From contig NZ_WTWY01000002.1 of the NCBI RefSeq assembly GCF_009870825.1, positions 248,001-312,000 of the forward strand: a stretch of DNA of 64,000 nucleotides, read 5' to 3'. How positions within the stretch are numbered: position 1 is the stretch's first letter; every line of letters starts with the position of its first letter. Under the pieces are notes generated by a model. The model was not told the DNA's origin, made no database searches, and was given only the letters and a program-made list of their open reading frames with translations. Origin of the DNA: Paenibacillus sp. USDA918EY. GTDB taxonomy: Bacteria > Bacillota > Bacilli > Paenibacillales > Paenibacillaceae. The position numbers and the translations under genes were made by a program. This document shows positions 33,499 through 42,366 of the stretch, one piece after another.

Positions 33499-34812
33499 AT
33501 GTTAAGCATGCAATTTATTCGCGAAAATCAGGAGCGGGTGCAACAAACGGCGGCAAACAAAAACATCCCTTTCCGGGTGGAAGATTTGCTCGCCTGGGAT
33601 GCGAAGCGAAAGGAACTGCTTCAGCAAACGGAAGCGATCCGCACACGGCGAAACCAGGTAAGCAAAGACGTCGCACCCCTGATGAAGCAGGGAAAACGCG
33701 AAGCCGCCGAGCCGCTGATGGCACAGGTAAAGGAAATGAACGAAAAGCTGGCCGACCTTGAAGCCGAGCTGCAGAAAGCCGAAACCCGGGTATCGGAGCT
33801 GCTTCTGCTCGTTCCGAATATCGTGTCGGAAGACACGCCCGTCGGCAGGGACGACGGCGACAACGTCGAAATCCGCCGCATCGGGGAACCGACCGCATTC
33901 AGTTTCGAGCCGCTGGATCATGTCGCTTTGGGCGAAATGCATGGGCTGTTCGACATTCCGCGCGGCGTTAAAACCGCCGGCACGCGCAGCTATTATTTGA
34001 AAGGCGCCGGGCTTTACCTTCACCTCGCCGTGCAGCGGCTGGCGCTCGACTTTTTGGCGGCGCGCGGATTTACGCCAATGGACGTCCCGGTCATGGTCCG
34101 GCCGGAGGCTTTGGTCCGGACCGGGTTCTTCCCGACCGGCCAGGATCAGACCTATGAAATCACGGACGAAGGAAAATACCTCGTCGGCACGTCGGAGGTA
34201 TCGCTGGTGTCGTATTACGGCGACGAAATCGTCGACGTCGAAGAGCCGATCCGGCTGGCAGGCATGTCGGCCTGCTACCGGCGCGAGGTCGGCTCGGCGG
34301 GCCGGGACGTGAGGGGGCTGTACCGGGTCCATCAGTTCGCCAAAGTCGAACAGGTCGTCCTCTGCAAAAACGATCCCGACGTATCGGAGGCGGTTTTGCA
34401 GGAAATCACCGGCCACGCGGAGGCCATCCTGCGGCTGCTGGAACTTCCATATCGCGTCATGGCCGTATGCACCGGCGATATGTCGCAAAAAACCTATAAA
34501 CAATACGATATCGAAACCTGGATGCCAAGCCGCGGGGCTTACGGCGAAACGCATTCGTCGTCGAACCTGCTGGACTTTCAGGCGCGCCGTTCGAACATCC
34601 GTTACCGCGACGAAGACGGCAGCCTCCGCTTCTGCCATACGTTGAACAACACCGCCGTGGCATCGCCGCGAATTTTGATCCCGGTCCTGGAAAATCATCA
34701 GCAGGCGGACGGCAGCATATATATCCCTCAAGCGCTCCGGCCGTATATGGGCGGCATGGAACGGCTGATCCCGCCGCAAGAAGCAAAGGAATATATGGGC
34801 ACAGGTGAATAA
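33499..34812 (+). CDS. serS: Seryl-tRNA synthetase
   Basis: A 437-residue class II synthetase that charges tRNA-Ser. The N-terminal 100 residues form the long antiparallel coiled coil that grips the tRNA. Then come class II motif 2 (ACYRREVGSAGRDVRGLYR and following) and motif 3 near the end (NTAVASPRILIPVLE). The start MLSMQFIRENQERV matches the usual N-terminus, with AGGAG about eleven bases upstream. A T-box leader controls it. No clear terminator follows; 34813-35040 shows nothing else. Confidence 0.97.
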   Translation: MLSMQFIRENQERVQQTAANKNIPFRVEDLLAWDAKRKELLQQTEAIRTRRNQVSKDVAPLMKQGKREAAEPLMAQVKEMNEKLADLEAELQKAETRVSELLLLVPNIVSEDTPVGRDDGDNVEIRRIGEPTAFSFEPLDHVALGEMHGLFDIPRGVKTAGTRSYYLKGAGLYLHLAVQRLALDFLAARGFTPMDVPVMVRPEALVRTGFFPTGQDQTYEITDEGKYLVGTSEVSLVSYYGDEIVDVEEPIRLAGMSACYRREVGSAGRDVRGLYRVHQFAKVEQVVLCKNDPDVSEAVLQEITGHAEAILRLLELPYRVMAVCTGDMSQKTYKQYDIETWMPSRGAYGETHSSSNLLDFQARRSNIRYRDEDGSLRFCHTLNNTAVASPRILIPVLENHQQADGSIYIPQALRPYMGGMERLIPPQEAKEYMGTGE

Positions 34813-35040
34813 ATCAATCTCCATGGCACGCTGCTGCGCGAAGGATGCAGTTCATTTTCGGATTACGCAAAAGGTGGAGAGCGTCTGCCCGGGGCCGAAA
34901 ACGTCGGCATGCGAACATAAACCGCAAGCGGCGCTTCCTTTTATTTGCAGCGCCCATCTTATAGAAATATACTGGTTGTACAAAATGTCAGGCATCATGA
35001 GGGATTCGCCTAAGTGGATAATCAATTGGAGGTGTTTTGA

Positions 35041-35562
35041 ATGGAAAATCCTACGCAAGCGCAGGATACGGGAACCCTTTATCTTCAGGTCGCGATCGGA
35101 AGATTCAAAGAGCTTAAACAATCGGCCGAAAAAGCCGTAGCCCAAATCGCGGACGATGCCAAGCTGAACTGGACGCCGGGCGAAGAATCCAACAGCATCG
35201 CCATCATCGTCAAGCATGTCAGCGGCAACATGATCTCGCGCTGGACGGACTTCCTGACAACGGACGGCGAAAAAGAATGGCGTGAACGGGATGAGGAATT
35301 CGAAGGCACGATTGCGTCCAAGGAAGATCTCCTCTCCGTATGGAACCGGGGCTGGGACGTATTTTTGCAGGCGTTATCGGAACTGAAAAGCGAAGACCTG
35401 CTGAAGACGGTTTATATCCGGCAGCAGCCCCACTCGGTCCTTGAAGCCATCGAACGCCAGATGTCCCATTATTCCTACCATATCGGCCAAATCATATACA
35501 TTGCCAAAATGATTCAAGGCGATGATTGGCAGACGCTCACCATACCGAAGCGAAAGAAATGA
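35041..35562 (+). CDS. DUF1572 (DinB-like) family protein
   Basis: A 173-residue helical protein. The family pattern is visible: LYLQVAIGRFKELKQSAEKA, SIAIIVKHVSGNMISRWTDF with the first His ligand, and the later MSHYSYHIGQIIYIAKM with a His pair. DinB-superfamily proteins bind a divalent metal and often act as thiol-dependent transferases; no substrate is known here. GGAGG lies eight bases before the ATG. Confidence 0.85.
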   Translation: MENPTQAQDTGTLYLQVAIGRFKELKQSAEKAVAQIADDAKLNWTPGEESNSIAIIVKHVSGNMISRWTDFLTTDGEKEWRERDEEFEGTIASKEDLLSVWNRGWDVFLQALSELKSEDLLKTVYIRQQPHSVLEAIERQMSHYSYHIGQIIYIAKMIQGDDWQTLTIPKRKK

Positions 35563-35667
35563 TCATGAGGCATCCTTTCGGCCCCATTTCGCGGGCATTG
35601 GTCTCACAAGTTTGAATGTTCCCATAAAGCAGCCTTCCGTACCGGGTTTCACGGGAGGCTGTCTTCT

Positions 35668-35882
35668 TTACATGCCGCGGTTTAATTCCCGACGTTTTTC
35701 GGCTCTTTTTCGGGCATCCAGCTCCCGGCGCTGGTTGATCAGAATGACGCCAAGCATGGCGATAACAAGACTTAAGCCTGCGATCAGCACGATTTCCATA
35801 AAACCGCCCGATAGAACATATACCGCAAAAAGCACCAGCCCCGCCCCCATAAAAAAGAGGCGCCAATCACGAACTTCTCCAT
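35668..35882 (-). pseudogene. Small two-helix membrane protein with a homopolymer frameshift
   Basis: The minus-strand ATG at 35882 with an AAGGAGTG site starts MEKFVIGASF. Six T residues (35851-35856) then throw the frame off. The frame after the tract continues as MGAGLVLFAVYVLSGGF and a second hydrophobic helix, ending in a basic tail (RRELDARKRAEKRRELNRGM). One extra T would restore a 71-residue two-helix protein. Either a real frameshift or a sequencing slip. Function unknown. Confidence 0.65.
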
Positions 35883-36135
35883 CGTTTCACTCCTTATGAA
35901 ACAGCTTATTCCGAAGCTTTCTATGCCTGCAAAACAAGCCAAAAAGCAGATGCCTCGCAGAATAAATACATACTCAGGCCGTAACCCGATCCTGAAGTAT
36001 TCATTTTTCTCTGCTCCATGCAAATAAAAATGATGAGCCGAAACGTCATGTAACCTTTCCCGCAGCCGATGACTATGCTGTACCATGAGGATTTGCGGAT
36101 CCTGCAAGGATGACTATGGGCAAGGAGCGAACCGA

Positions 36136-36609
36136 ATGATGAAACCGGATTATTCCTATATCCATGCCCGGCTGAAGTCGGGAAAATATACGATGAACAA
36201 GCTGGCTTCCGCGGGATTGACCCTGCTTATGCTGACGCTCATTTCCCGGGTGCTTCCCGTCCCGGAAACGCCCTGGTACGCAGCCGATCCCGACACGGCC
36301 ATTTCGCCCGAAATCTGGGTGTACAGCTACGCGATGCTGATCTCCATCGCTTCCGATGCAGTGCTGGCTCTGCTCCCGCCGCTGAATGGATTAAAACAGG
36401 CCGCCTTGTACGCGGCCGCCGCTTATGCCTCCTTTTACTGCCTGTTCGCCAAAATGCCCGAATTTGACGGGTATCGGGAAATTGCGGCGGCGGCCGGCGT
36501 TTGCACGGTGCTTGTTTTTTTCCTGGGGAAGCGGATTTTCTCCGACCGCTCCCTGCTTACGCCCTTTTTTGCGCTTGTCGTTCCGCTTGTCTGCCTGTTT
36601 CTGATGTGA
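36136..36609 (+). CDS. Membrane protein, unknown function
   Basis: About 157 residues with four hydrophobic segments after a polar start (KPDYSYIHARLKSGKYTMNK). AAGGAG lies eight bases before the ATG pair at 36136/36139. I do not recognise the family. It converges on the NAD(P)HX repair gene with only 26 bases between. Confidence 0.65.
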   Translation: MMKPDYSYIHARLKSGKYTMNKLASAGLTLLMLTLISRVLPVPETPWYAADPDTAISPEIWVYSYAMLISIASDAVLALLPPLNGLKQAALYAAAAYASFYCLFAKMPEFDGYREIAAAAGVCTVLVFFLGKRIFSDRSLLTPFFALVVPLVCLFLM

Positions 36610-36635
36610 TTTGAAACGGCTTTCGCAGCAAGCGG

Positions 36636-38258
36636 TCACAGCGCCTCGATCAAGTCTCCCGCGATCAGGGAGGACGGATGGCCGCGGAGAACGGCTGCGG
36701 CTTCCCCTGCAAGACCATGCAGGAAAACCCCGTAAGCGGCAGCCTGAACGCCGCTTAATCCTTGGGCCAACAGGCCGGCGATGATACCTGTCAGCACGTC
36801 GCCCGCGCCTGCCGTCGCCATGCCCGGATGGCCCGTCGTATTCACGTACGCAGTGCCGTCCGGAGCGGCGATGACCGTTCGCGCGCCCTTAAGCACCAGC
36901 GTTACCCGATGGGCCGCCGCATAACGGGCTGCGGCCCCGATCCGGTCCCGCTGGATTTCCTTCGCGGACAAGCCGGTCAGCCGGGCCATTTCTCCCGGAT
37001 GCGGCGTCAGCACCGTATCCGCCTTCCTTGCCCGCCAGGATGGGAATTCCGCGCAGTCCGCCAGCATATTCAGCGCGTCGCCGTCCACGACGAGCGGACA
37101 TTCGGACTGCTCCCAAATATGCCGCAGCCAGCGCCCGTCGCCGTCAAACCGCCCCAGTCCCGGGCCGACGGCCAGCACGCTGCGGCTTGCGGCAAGCTGA
37201 AGCACCGCCTCGGCGGAAGCCTCGTCCCAGTCCCCGGAGCCGGCGGGGGCCAGCATGATTTCCGGCGCTGCGCCGGCCATATGCGGCAGCAGCGTCGCGG
37301 GCAGCGCCCAGGTAACGAGGCCGCTGCCCGCGCGCAGAGCGGCCCGGCTGCACAGCAGGCCCGCGCCGCTCATGCGCGGGCTGCCGGCCGCCACAAGCAC
37401 GTGGCCGTATGTGCCTTTGTGGCCGTCCGGCGAGCGGCGGCGCGCCGTGTCTACGCGCAAGCGGCCGCGCAGCACCGCTTCGGTCAGCAGGAAGGCGCCC
37501 CCTTCCAGCTGACCGCACAGCTCCGAGGGGATGCCGATGGAGCGCACCACCACCTCCCCGGCCGCTTCCGCGCCGGGGTACTGCGTCAAGCCTCGCTTCA
37601 GGAACGCGAGGCAAACCGTCAGCCGCGCCGCGATGCACGGCCGGCTTACTTCCCCCGTGTCGGCGTTCAGCCCGCTGGGGATGTCCGCCGACACGATCGG
37701 TTTGCCGCTGGCATTCGCCGCGGCAATCATGTCCGCGTACGCGCCCCGCGGCTCGCCATGGGCGCCGGTCCCGAGCAGGGCATCGACGATGCCCGTGCAT
37801 CCGGCATAGTCCACGGCGTCGCGCCCGTGGACAAGCAAGGGGATGCCAATGGCCGCGGCGGCGTCCCGCTGCAGGGCGGCATCCCCTTGCAGTTGTTCCG
37901 GCGGCAGGGCATACGCCACCGTCACGCGGATGCCCGCCTCGCGCAAATATCGCGCGGCCACGAGGCCGTCGCCGCCGTTGTTGCCTTTGCCGGCGAGAAT
38001 CAGCCAATGCTCGCGCTCCGGCCGTTCCAGCGCTAAAGCCGCATCGCCCCGGATGCGTCCCGCGTTCCCCGCCGCATCGCCGAAGCCGGCTGCCCCATGT
38101 CCATCCGTTTGGGCTTGCCGGCGTTCGCGGCACAGGCGAACCACTTCCTCCGCGATCGCTTTGCCCGCGTTTTCCATCAGCGCCGTGGAAGGAATTCCGA
38201 CCTCTTCGATCGTGCGTCGGTCCAGCTCCCACATCTGGGCTGAAGTCACGATATGCAT
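36636..38258 (-). CDS. nnr: Bifunctional NAD(P)HX epimerase / ADP-dependent dehydratase
   Basis: A 540-residue repair enzyme for hydrated NAD(P)H. The N-terminal domain (1-230) is the epimerase (GIPSTALMENAGKAIAEEV; LAGKGNNGGDGLVAARYL). The C-terminal domain (255-540) is the ADP-dependent dehydratase with VLTPHPGEMARLTGLS and the ATP/ADP-binding GMATAGAGDVLTGIIAGL. Fusion of both activities is standard in Bacillales. The coding GC is noticeably higher than in its neighbours, which produces long shadow frames. The start has a GGAGGTAAT site. Confidence 0.95.
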   Translation of the reverse strand: MHIVTSAQMWELDRRTIEEVGIPSTALMENAGKAIAEEVVRLCRERRQAQTDGHGAAGFGDAAGNAGRIRGDAALALERPEREHWLILAGKGNNGGDGLVAARYLREAGIRVTVAYALPPEQLQGDAALQRDAAAAIGIPLLVHGRDAVDYAGCTGIVDALLGTGAHGEPRGAYADMIAAANASGKPIVSADIPSGLNADTGEVSRPCIAARLTVCLAFLKRGLTQYPGAEAAGEVVVRSIGIPSELCGQLEGGAFLLTEAVLRGRLRVDTARRRSPDGHKGTYGHVLVAAGSPRMSGAGLLCSRAALRAGSGLVTWALPATLLPHMAGAAPEIMLAPAGSGDWDEASAEAVLQLAASRSVLAVGPGLGRFDGDGRWLRHIWEQSECPLVVDGDALNMLADCAEFPSWRARKADTVLTPHPGEMARLTGLSAKEIQRDRIGAAARYAAAHRVTLVLKGARTVIAAPDGTAYVNTTGHPGMATAGAGDVLTGIIAGLLAQGLSGVQAAAYGVFLHGLAGEAAAVLRGHPSSLIAGDLIEAL

Positions 38259-38427
38259 GTTGGCATTACCTCCTTTAACGGCGTCCGCAAAGCGGCATCA
38301 TTACGATGCGTAGAGGATTCGGCGGACACCGGTCTCTCAATCTCATCATTCGCTTGCTAATCTTGAACAAACATCCATCCAAGAGTAAGACTCCCGGTAT
38401 GGTGAAGCTTTATACGACGGCTTCAGC

Positions 38428-39081
38428 TTAATACGCGACCGTAAACCGGGAACGGACGAAATAAGGATCCTCCAGTTCGTCCACGAGCGCCGCGGCCAAA
38501 TCGGCGATCGTAATCCGGCTGCTGCCCGCCTCATCCGTAATCAGCCGGTCGATGCCGATTCGGAAGTTCCCGCTGCGCGGGCCTTCCTCCAGCACCGCTG
38601 CGGGGCTGAGGTACGTCCAGTCGAGATCGGACCCGCTGTAAATGCCGTAAGCGTCGGCATGCGCTTTCGCCAAGAAATACAGCTCCTCCGGGAACGTCGG
38701 CGTATCCATCAGCCGCACGCCGTCATCAGTGATCAGGCTGCCTGCTCCGCCTACCACCAGCAGCCGTTTCGTCCCCGACCGACGTACGCCTTCGACCAAG
38801 GAACGCGCCGCCTCCAGCATTTCCTCCTCGTCGCCTGCTTGCGGACCGTAAGCGCTGATGACCGCTTCGCGCCCCTTGCAGTGCTCCGCAACCGAATCCG
38901 GGTCCAATAGATCCCCGATGACGGGATGCAGACGCTCATGCTCCATTTGCAAACGCGAAACGTCGCGTACGACGGCCGTCACGTCATGTTCGCGGTTCAG
39001 CGCCTCCTTCAGCAAAGCCTGCCCGATTTTGCCGGTAGCTCCGAATATCGTTATATTCATGGGATGAATGGTTTCTGTCAT
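38428..39081 (-). CDS. NAD(P)-binding oxidoreductase (YwnB/NmrA-like)
   Basis: A 217-residue Rossmann-fold protein. The motif MNITIFGATGKIGQALLKEA begins at residue 8, and VVRD at the end of beta-2 suggests NADPH. The family VVGGAGSL and SDLDWTYLSPAAV follow. Members of this group act as quinone or flavin reductases or redox sensors. The ATG at 39081 has AAGGAG eight bases before; longer forms do not. Single gene. Confidence 0.85.
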   Translation of the reverse strand: MTETIHPMNITIFGATGKIGQALLKEALNREHDVTAVVRDVSRLQMEHERLHPVIGDLLDPDSVAEHCKGREAVISAYGPQAGDEEEMLEAARSLVEGVRRSGTKRLLVVGGAGSLITDDGVRLMDTPTFPEELYFLAKAHADAYGIYSGSDLDWTYLSPAAVLEEGPRSGNFRIGIDRLITDEAGSSRITIADLAAALVDELEDPYFVRSRFTVAY

Positions 39082-39210
39082 GAAGTAATCTCCTTCGTTT
39101 CGATTTGCTTTGTTTGGTTTAGAGCGGCACGGCGGACCCAGTCTGCCCGCCATACGCGCTACTCCTATATTACCCTCAAATGGCCGATCATGCCCATGGG
39201 TCTTTAAAAT

Positions 39211-39245
39211 AAAAGCGCGGCGGTTCATCCCGCCGCGCCTTTCTT
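39211..39245. terminator. Terminator downstream of glpD
   Basis: GCGCGGCGG pairs perfectly with CCGCCGCGC, flanked by A/T tracts. Confidence 0.85.
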
Positions 39246-39249
39246 TATA

Positions 39250-40932
39250 TTAAGAATGCACCGGCTCCAGTTCTTCGGCAGGCATGACGGCCGCCCTCAG
39301 TTCCAGCTCCAGCTCCTCCGCGTAGTCCCGCACCCGTTCTTCGCTGTAACCGAGACGCTCTGCCATGAATCGAATGACGGGTTCCTTCCACTGCCGCACC
39401 CAGGCGATGTCGAAAAACACGGCTCCGGTCCGCCGGATGAAAAAATCCACCGGTTTCGCCACCATCTCCTCTTCGATCCCGTACTTGAGCATCGCCTCCA
39501 CCTCCGCGGATAACCCATGGTCCGTTCCGTTCTTTGCCCTAGATTGAACCCGGTCAAACACGGCCGGAACATTCGAGCCGTAGCGGATGGCAAGGCGTTT
39601 GGCGGTTTCCTTCGAGAGCCCGGCGCGCTCGCCCCTTTCCGTCATTTGCCGGACAAAATCGGGAAAACGGTGCGAGCCGCCCACATCGCCGCCGGAAATA
39701 GGCTGCCTCCGCGTCGCGCACGGGGCGAACGGTCCGTATCCTTCGGCCTGAAGCTTCCCGGCGAGAAGATCCGTGATCGTTTCGGCCATCTTCCGGTACC
39801 CTGTCAGCTTGCCGCCGGCGATCGTAAGCATTCCCGAAGGCGAAACGAAAATTTCGTCCCGTCTCGATACTTCCGAAGGCGCTTTGCCTTCCTCGTAAAT
39901 CAGCGGGCGCAGCCCCGCCCAGCTCGATTCAATATCCGATGCCGTGAGCCGAAGCTCCGGAAATATATGATTGCAGGCTGCCAACAGGTAATCCCTGTCT
40001 CCGGAAGTCGCCCGCGGATGAACCGTATCGCCGACGTAGTCGGTATCGGTCGTGCCTACATACGTTTTCCCGTCGCGGGGGATGGCGAACACCATCCTTC
40101 CGTCCGCCGTATCGAAGTAGATGGCCTGCCGGAGCGGGAAGCGGACGCCGTCGAATACAAGATGCACGCCCTTGGTCAGGCGGAGCGTTTTGCCGGACTT
40201 GGACCGGTCAAGCTCCCGCAGCGTATCGACCCAAGGCCCCGTTGCATTGACGATTTTCCGGGCCCGAATGCGGTATTCTCCTCCATCGATGACGTCCCTG
40301 GCCTTCACTCCGACCAGCTTCCCGCCATCGTATAAAAGCTCCTCCGCTTTCGTATAATTGACGGCGTCCGCTCCGGCTTCCACCGCTTTTTTCATCACTT
40401 CGATCGTGAGGCGCGCGTCATCCGTCCGGTATTCCACGTAATAGCCGCCGCCTTTCAAACCCTGCGTCCGCAAAAGCGGCTCTTTACCGAGCGTTTCCTC
40501 TATGCTCAGCATCTTGCGCCGCTCTTCGCGTTTGACGCCGGCCAGGAAGTCGTATACGCGCAGACCGACCGACGTCGTGACCGCCCCGAACGTGCCGCCT
40601 TCGTAAAACGGCAGCAGCATCCATTCCGGCGTCGTGACATGCGGCCCGTTTTCGTATACCACGGCGCGTTCCTTGCCGACCTCCGCCACCATTTTCACCT
40701 CGAATTGCTTCAAATAGCGAAGCCCTCCATGAACCAGCTTCGTCGACCGGCTGGACGTCCCCGCCGCAAAATCCTGCATCTCGATCAGCGCCGTCTTCAT
40801 GCCCCGCATCTGCGCGTCCAAGGCAATGCCCGCGCCCGTAATGCCGCCGCCTATGATCAGCACGTCATAGACCCCGTTTGCCATCTCCTCCAGCTTGTTT
40901 CTGCGATTCATCCCGGAAAACATATGCTTCAT
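39250..40932 (-). CDS. glpD: Aerobic glycerol-3-phosphate dehydrogenase
   Basis: A 560-residue FAD enzyme that oxidises glycerol-3-phosphate to dihydroxyacetone phosphate and passes electrons to quinone at the membrane. The FAD-binding GGGITGAGIALDA is at residues 28-40. SRSTKLVHGGLRYLKQFE is the family signature, and SGMLTIAGGKLTGYRKMAE follows in the C-terminal part. The leader holds a terminator that the upstream GlpP protein can probably override. Its own promoter lies just before that hairpin. Confidence 0.95.
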   Translation of the reverse strand: MKHMFSGMNRRNKLEEMANGVYDVLIIGGGITGAGIALDAQMRGMKTALIEMQDFAAGTSSRSTKLVHGGLRYLKQFEVKMVAEVGKERAVVYENGPHVTTPEWMLLPFYEGGTFGAVTTSVGLRVYDFLAGVKREERRKMLSIEETLGKEPLLRTQGLKGGGYYVEYRTDDARLTIEVMKKAVEAGADAVNYTKAEELLYDGGKLVGVKARDVIDGGEYRIRARKIVNATGPWVDTLRELDRSKSGKTLRLTKGVHLVFDGVRFPLRQAIYFDTADGRMVFAIPRDGKTYVGTTDTDYVGDTVHPRATSGDRDYLLAACNHIFPELRLTASDIESSWAGLRPLIYEEGKAPSEVSRRDEIFVSPSGMLTIAGGKLTGYRKMAETITDLLAGKLQAEGYGPFAPCATRRQPISGGDVGGSHRFPDFVRQMTERGERAGLSKETAKRLAIRYGSNVPAVFDRVQSRAKNGTDHGLSAEVEAMLKYGIEEEMVAKPVDFFIRRTGAVFFDIAWVRQWKEPVIRFMAERLGYSEERVRDYAEELELELRAAVMPAEELEPVHS

Positions 40933-41052
40933 GCCGCAACCCCTCTTTCCATAAGTTAAGAAAAATATCGACCGGCAAAACCTTCAAAGACGACGGACCG
41001 CATCTTGCGGACATTTCCACATTTCCCTTGCAACTATATAACCCATAATCGC

Positions 41053-41115
41053 AAAAAAACCACGAATATCCCGCGGCATTCGCATCAAATGCGAAGCGCG
41101 GGCGTTCGTGGTTTT
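41053..41115 (-). promoter_or_regulatory. Leader terminator of glpD (GlpP target)
   Basis: On the minus strand AAAACCACGAA pairs with TTCGTGGTTTT, with a long inner CCCGCG/CGCGGG stem and T-run. It lies between the promoter (TATAAT on the minus strand, 41152-41157) and the glpD start, about 120 bases before the ATG. GlpP-type antiterminators act on such hairpins with glycerol-3-phosphate as signal. Confidence 0.85.
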
Positions 41116-41286
41116 CTCAAACGTCTCCTACCGTCGTATGAACTTGTTGTTATTATAACACGCAAATGAAAATTGCAATATCCCTATTTATAAGCAATGA
41201 CGGCCCGAACGGCTTTTTTCCTGCCCTCGTTAAGGCGGCTCTTATTCCCGGGCATGGCCTGGCCGGTTTGAATGACCGGTCCGATC

Positions 41287-41391
41287 TCAGCTTCCCGAGA
41301 TCTCCCCTTTGTTGTTCCGGAAGCCGACGGCAGCCCCGCCAAATAAAGCCGCCCCCAGCACCGTCGTCGTATTGACGACCTGCCTCTCCAT
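41287..41391 (-). CDS. Possible 34-codon gene between glpP and the glpD promoter
   Basis: An ATG at 41391, 11 bases after the glpP stop and with a weak GGAG before it, opens a frame for a short peptide. It has a hydrophobic middle (TTTVLGAALFGGAAVGF) and a polar end. It would be translated from the glpP mRNA. No family is recognised and it may be chance. Confidence 0.25.
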   Translation of the reverse strand: MERQVVNTTTVLGAALFGGAAVGFRNNKGEISGS

Positions 41392-41402
41392 CCGGCTCCG
41401 CC

Positions 41403-41966
41403 TTAGTCCTTATGCTCAAAATGCTTCCACAGCTCGACGTTCGACGTCGTCACGGCGGACGCCCCCGCGCGAACGGCTTGTTCCACGTCGTTGACCGTCC
41501 GGATCAGTCCGCCCGCGAAAACCGGAATGCCGGTCCGTTCGGAGACCTCGGTGATCATATGCGGAATTACGCCCGGAAGGACTTCGATGTAATCGGGCTG
41601 CGTCCTTTTAAACATCGCGTAGCTTTTCTCCAGCGCGTTCGTATCCAGCAGAAACAGACGCTGAATTGCAAGAAGCCCGTTCTGCTTCGTTTTGGCGATG
41701 ACCCCGGCCCGGGTCGAAACGATGCCTGCCGGCTTCACGACCTGGCATAGATACTCCGCGGCGTATTCGTCGTTTTTCAGCCCTTCGATCAGATCCGCAT
41801 GGAGAAGCGGCTTTTTATCATGGGATTTCGCCAGTTGAACGATCGAGTTGATTTGGCTGACGTGCGTATCCAAAATGACGATGTATTCGTACGACAACTT
41901 CATCAGCTTCTCCAGATCCTTCACCTTACGGGCTGCCGGCAAAATAAGTTGATTCGTAAAAGACAT
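41403..41966 (-). CDS. glpP: Glycerol-3-phosphate-responsive antiterminator GlpP
   Basis: A 187-residue TIM-barrel-like RNA-binding regulator. Family features are visible: YIVILDTHVSQINSIVQLAK, LHADLIEGL, GIVSTRAGVIAKTKQNG and VLPGVIPHMITEV. In B. subtilis GlpP binds glycerol-3-phosphate and lets RNA polymerase read through leader terminators of glp genes. Here glpD with such a leader lies directly downstream. The ATG follows GGGGGAG. Confidence 0.93.
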   Translation of the reverse strand: MSFTNQLILPAARKVKDLEKLMKLSYEYIVILDTHVSQINSIVQLAKSHDKKPLLHADLIEGLKNDEYAAEYLCQVVKPAGIVSTRAGVIAKTKQNGLLAIQRLFLLDTNALEKSYAMFKRTQPDYIEVLPGVIPHMITEVSERTGIPVFAGGLIRTVNDVEQAVRAGASAVTTSNVELWKHFEHKD

Positions 41967-42017
41967 GTGTCGCTCCCCCGTTCTTTTCTGTTGCCATCAT
42001 ACGAAAAAGAGAAAAGA

Positions 42018-42058
42018 AAAACACCGGACGGTCCCCGAGGGGACTTCATTCACGTGTT
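42018..42058 (-). promoter_or_regulatory. Terminator-like hairpin in the glpP leader
   Basis: On the minus strand AACAC, a spacer, GTCCCC-TC-GGGGAC, a spacer and GTGTT are followed by TTTCTTTTC. It lies between the glpP promoter and the glpP start, so it could attenuate glpP itself. Confidence 0.6.
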
Positions 42059-42093
42059 CTCCTTTTCTCCGCCGCTTTTATGAACTTGCGCCT

Positions 42094-42122
42094 AGTATAA
42101 ATCAAAATGTAAGCGGTGTCTA
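42094..42122 (-). promoter_or_regulatory. SigA promoter of glpP
   Basis: TAGACA (-35, 42117-42122), a 17-base spacer and TATACT (-10, 42094-42099) on the minus strand. The remaining 42123-42366 holds A/T-rich sequence before the divergent MgtC gene and no other feature I can support. Confidence 0.7.
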
Positions 42123-42366
42123 CCCGGTAATATTCGTACCGCAACACGGTTTAATATTCCGCCCCGTGTCGTACATTAAGTGCAGAAGAGGAAGGAGCAG
42201 CTTTTATCGCCTTCAAGAGCCGATTTTTTGCCCGGACATGAGAAAGGTCCGCTTGAAATCGTTTCTTTCTGATATCATAGAAAAATAAACCATATATATC
42301 CAAAGAACGGTTATGGGTAATGGTTCAGGAGCTGTTTTTTATTTTGCAAAAGGAGCTGATGAATGT

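Noticed and set aside
33502..34824. 440-codon minus-strand frame
   Set aside because: Antisense shadow of serS.
36762..38036. 424-codon plus-strand frame and several neighbours
   Set aside because: Shadows produced by the very high GC of the NAD(P)HX repair gene.
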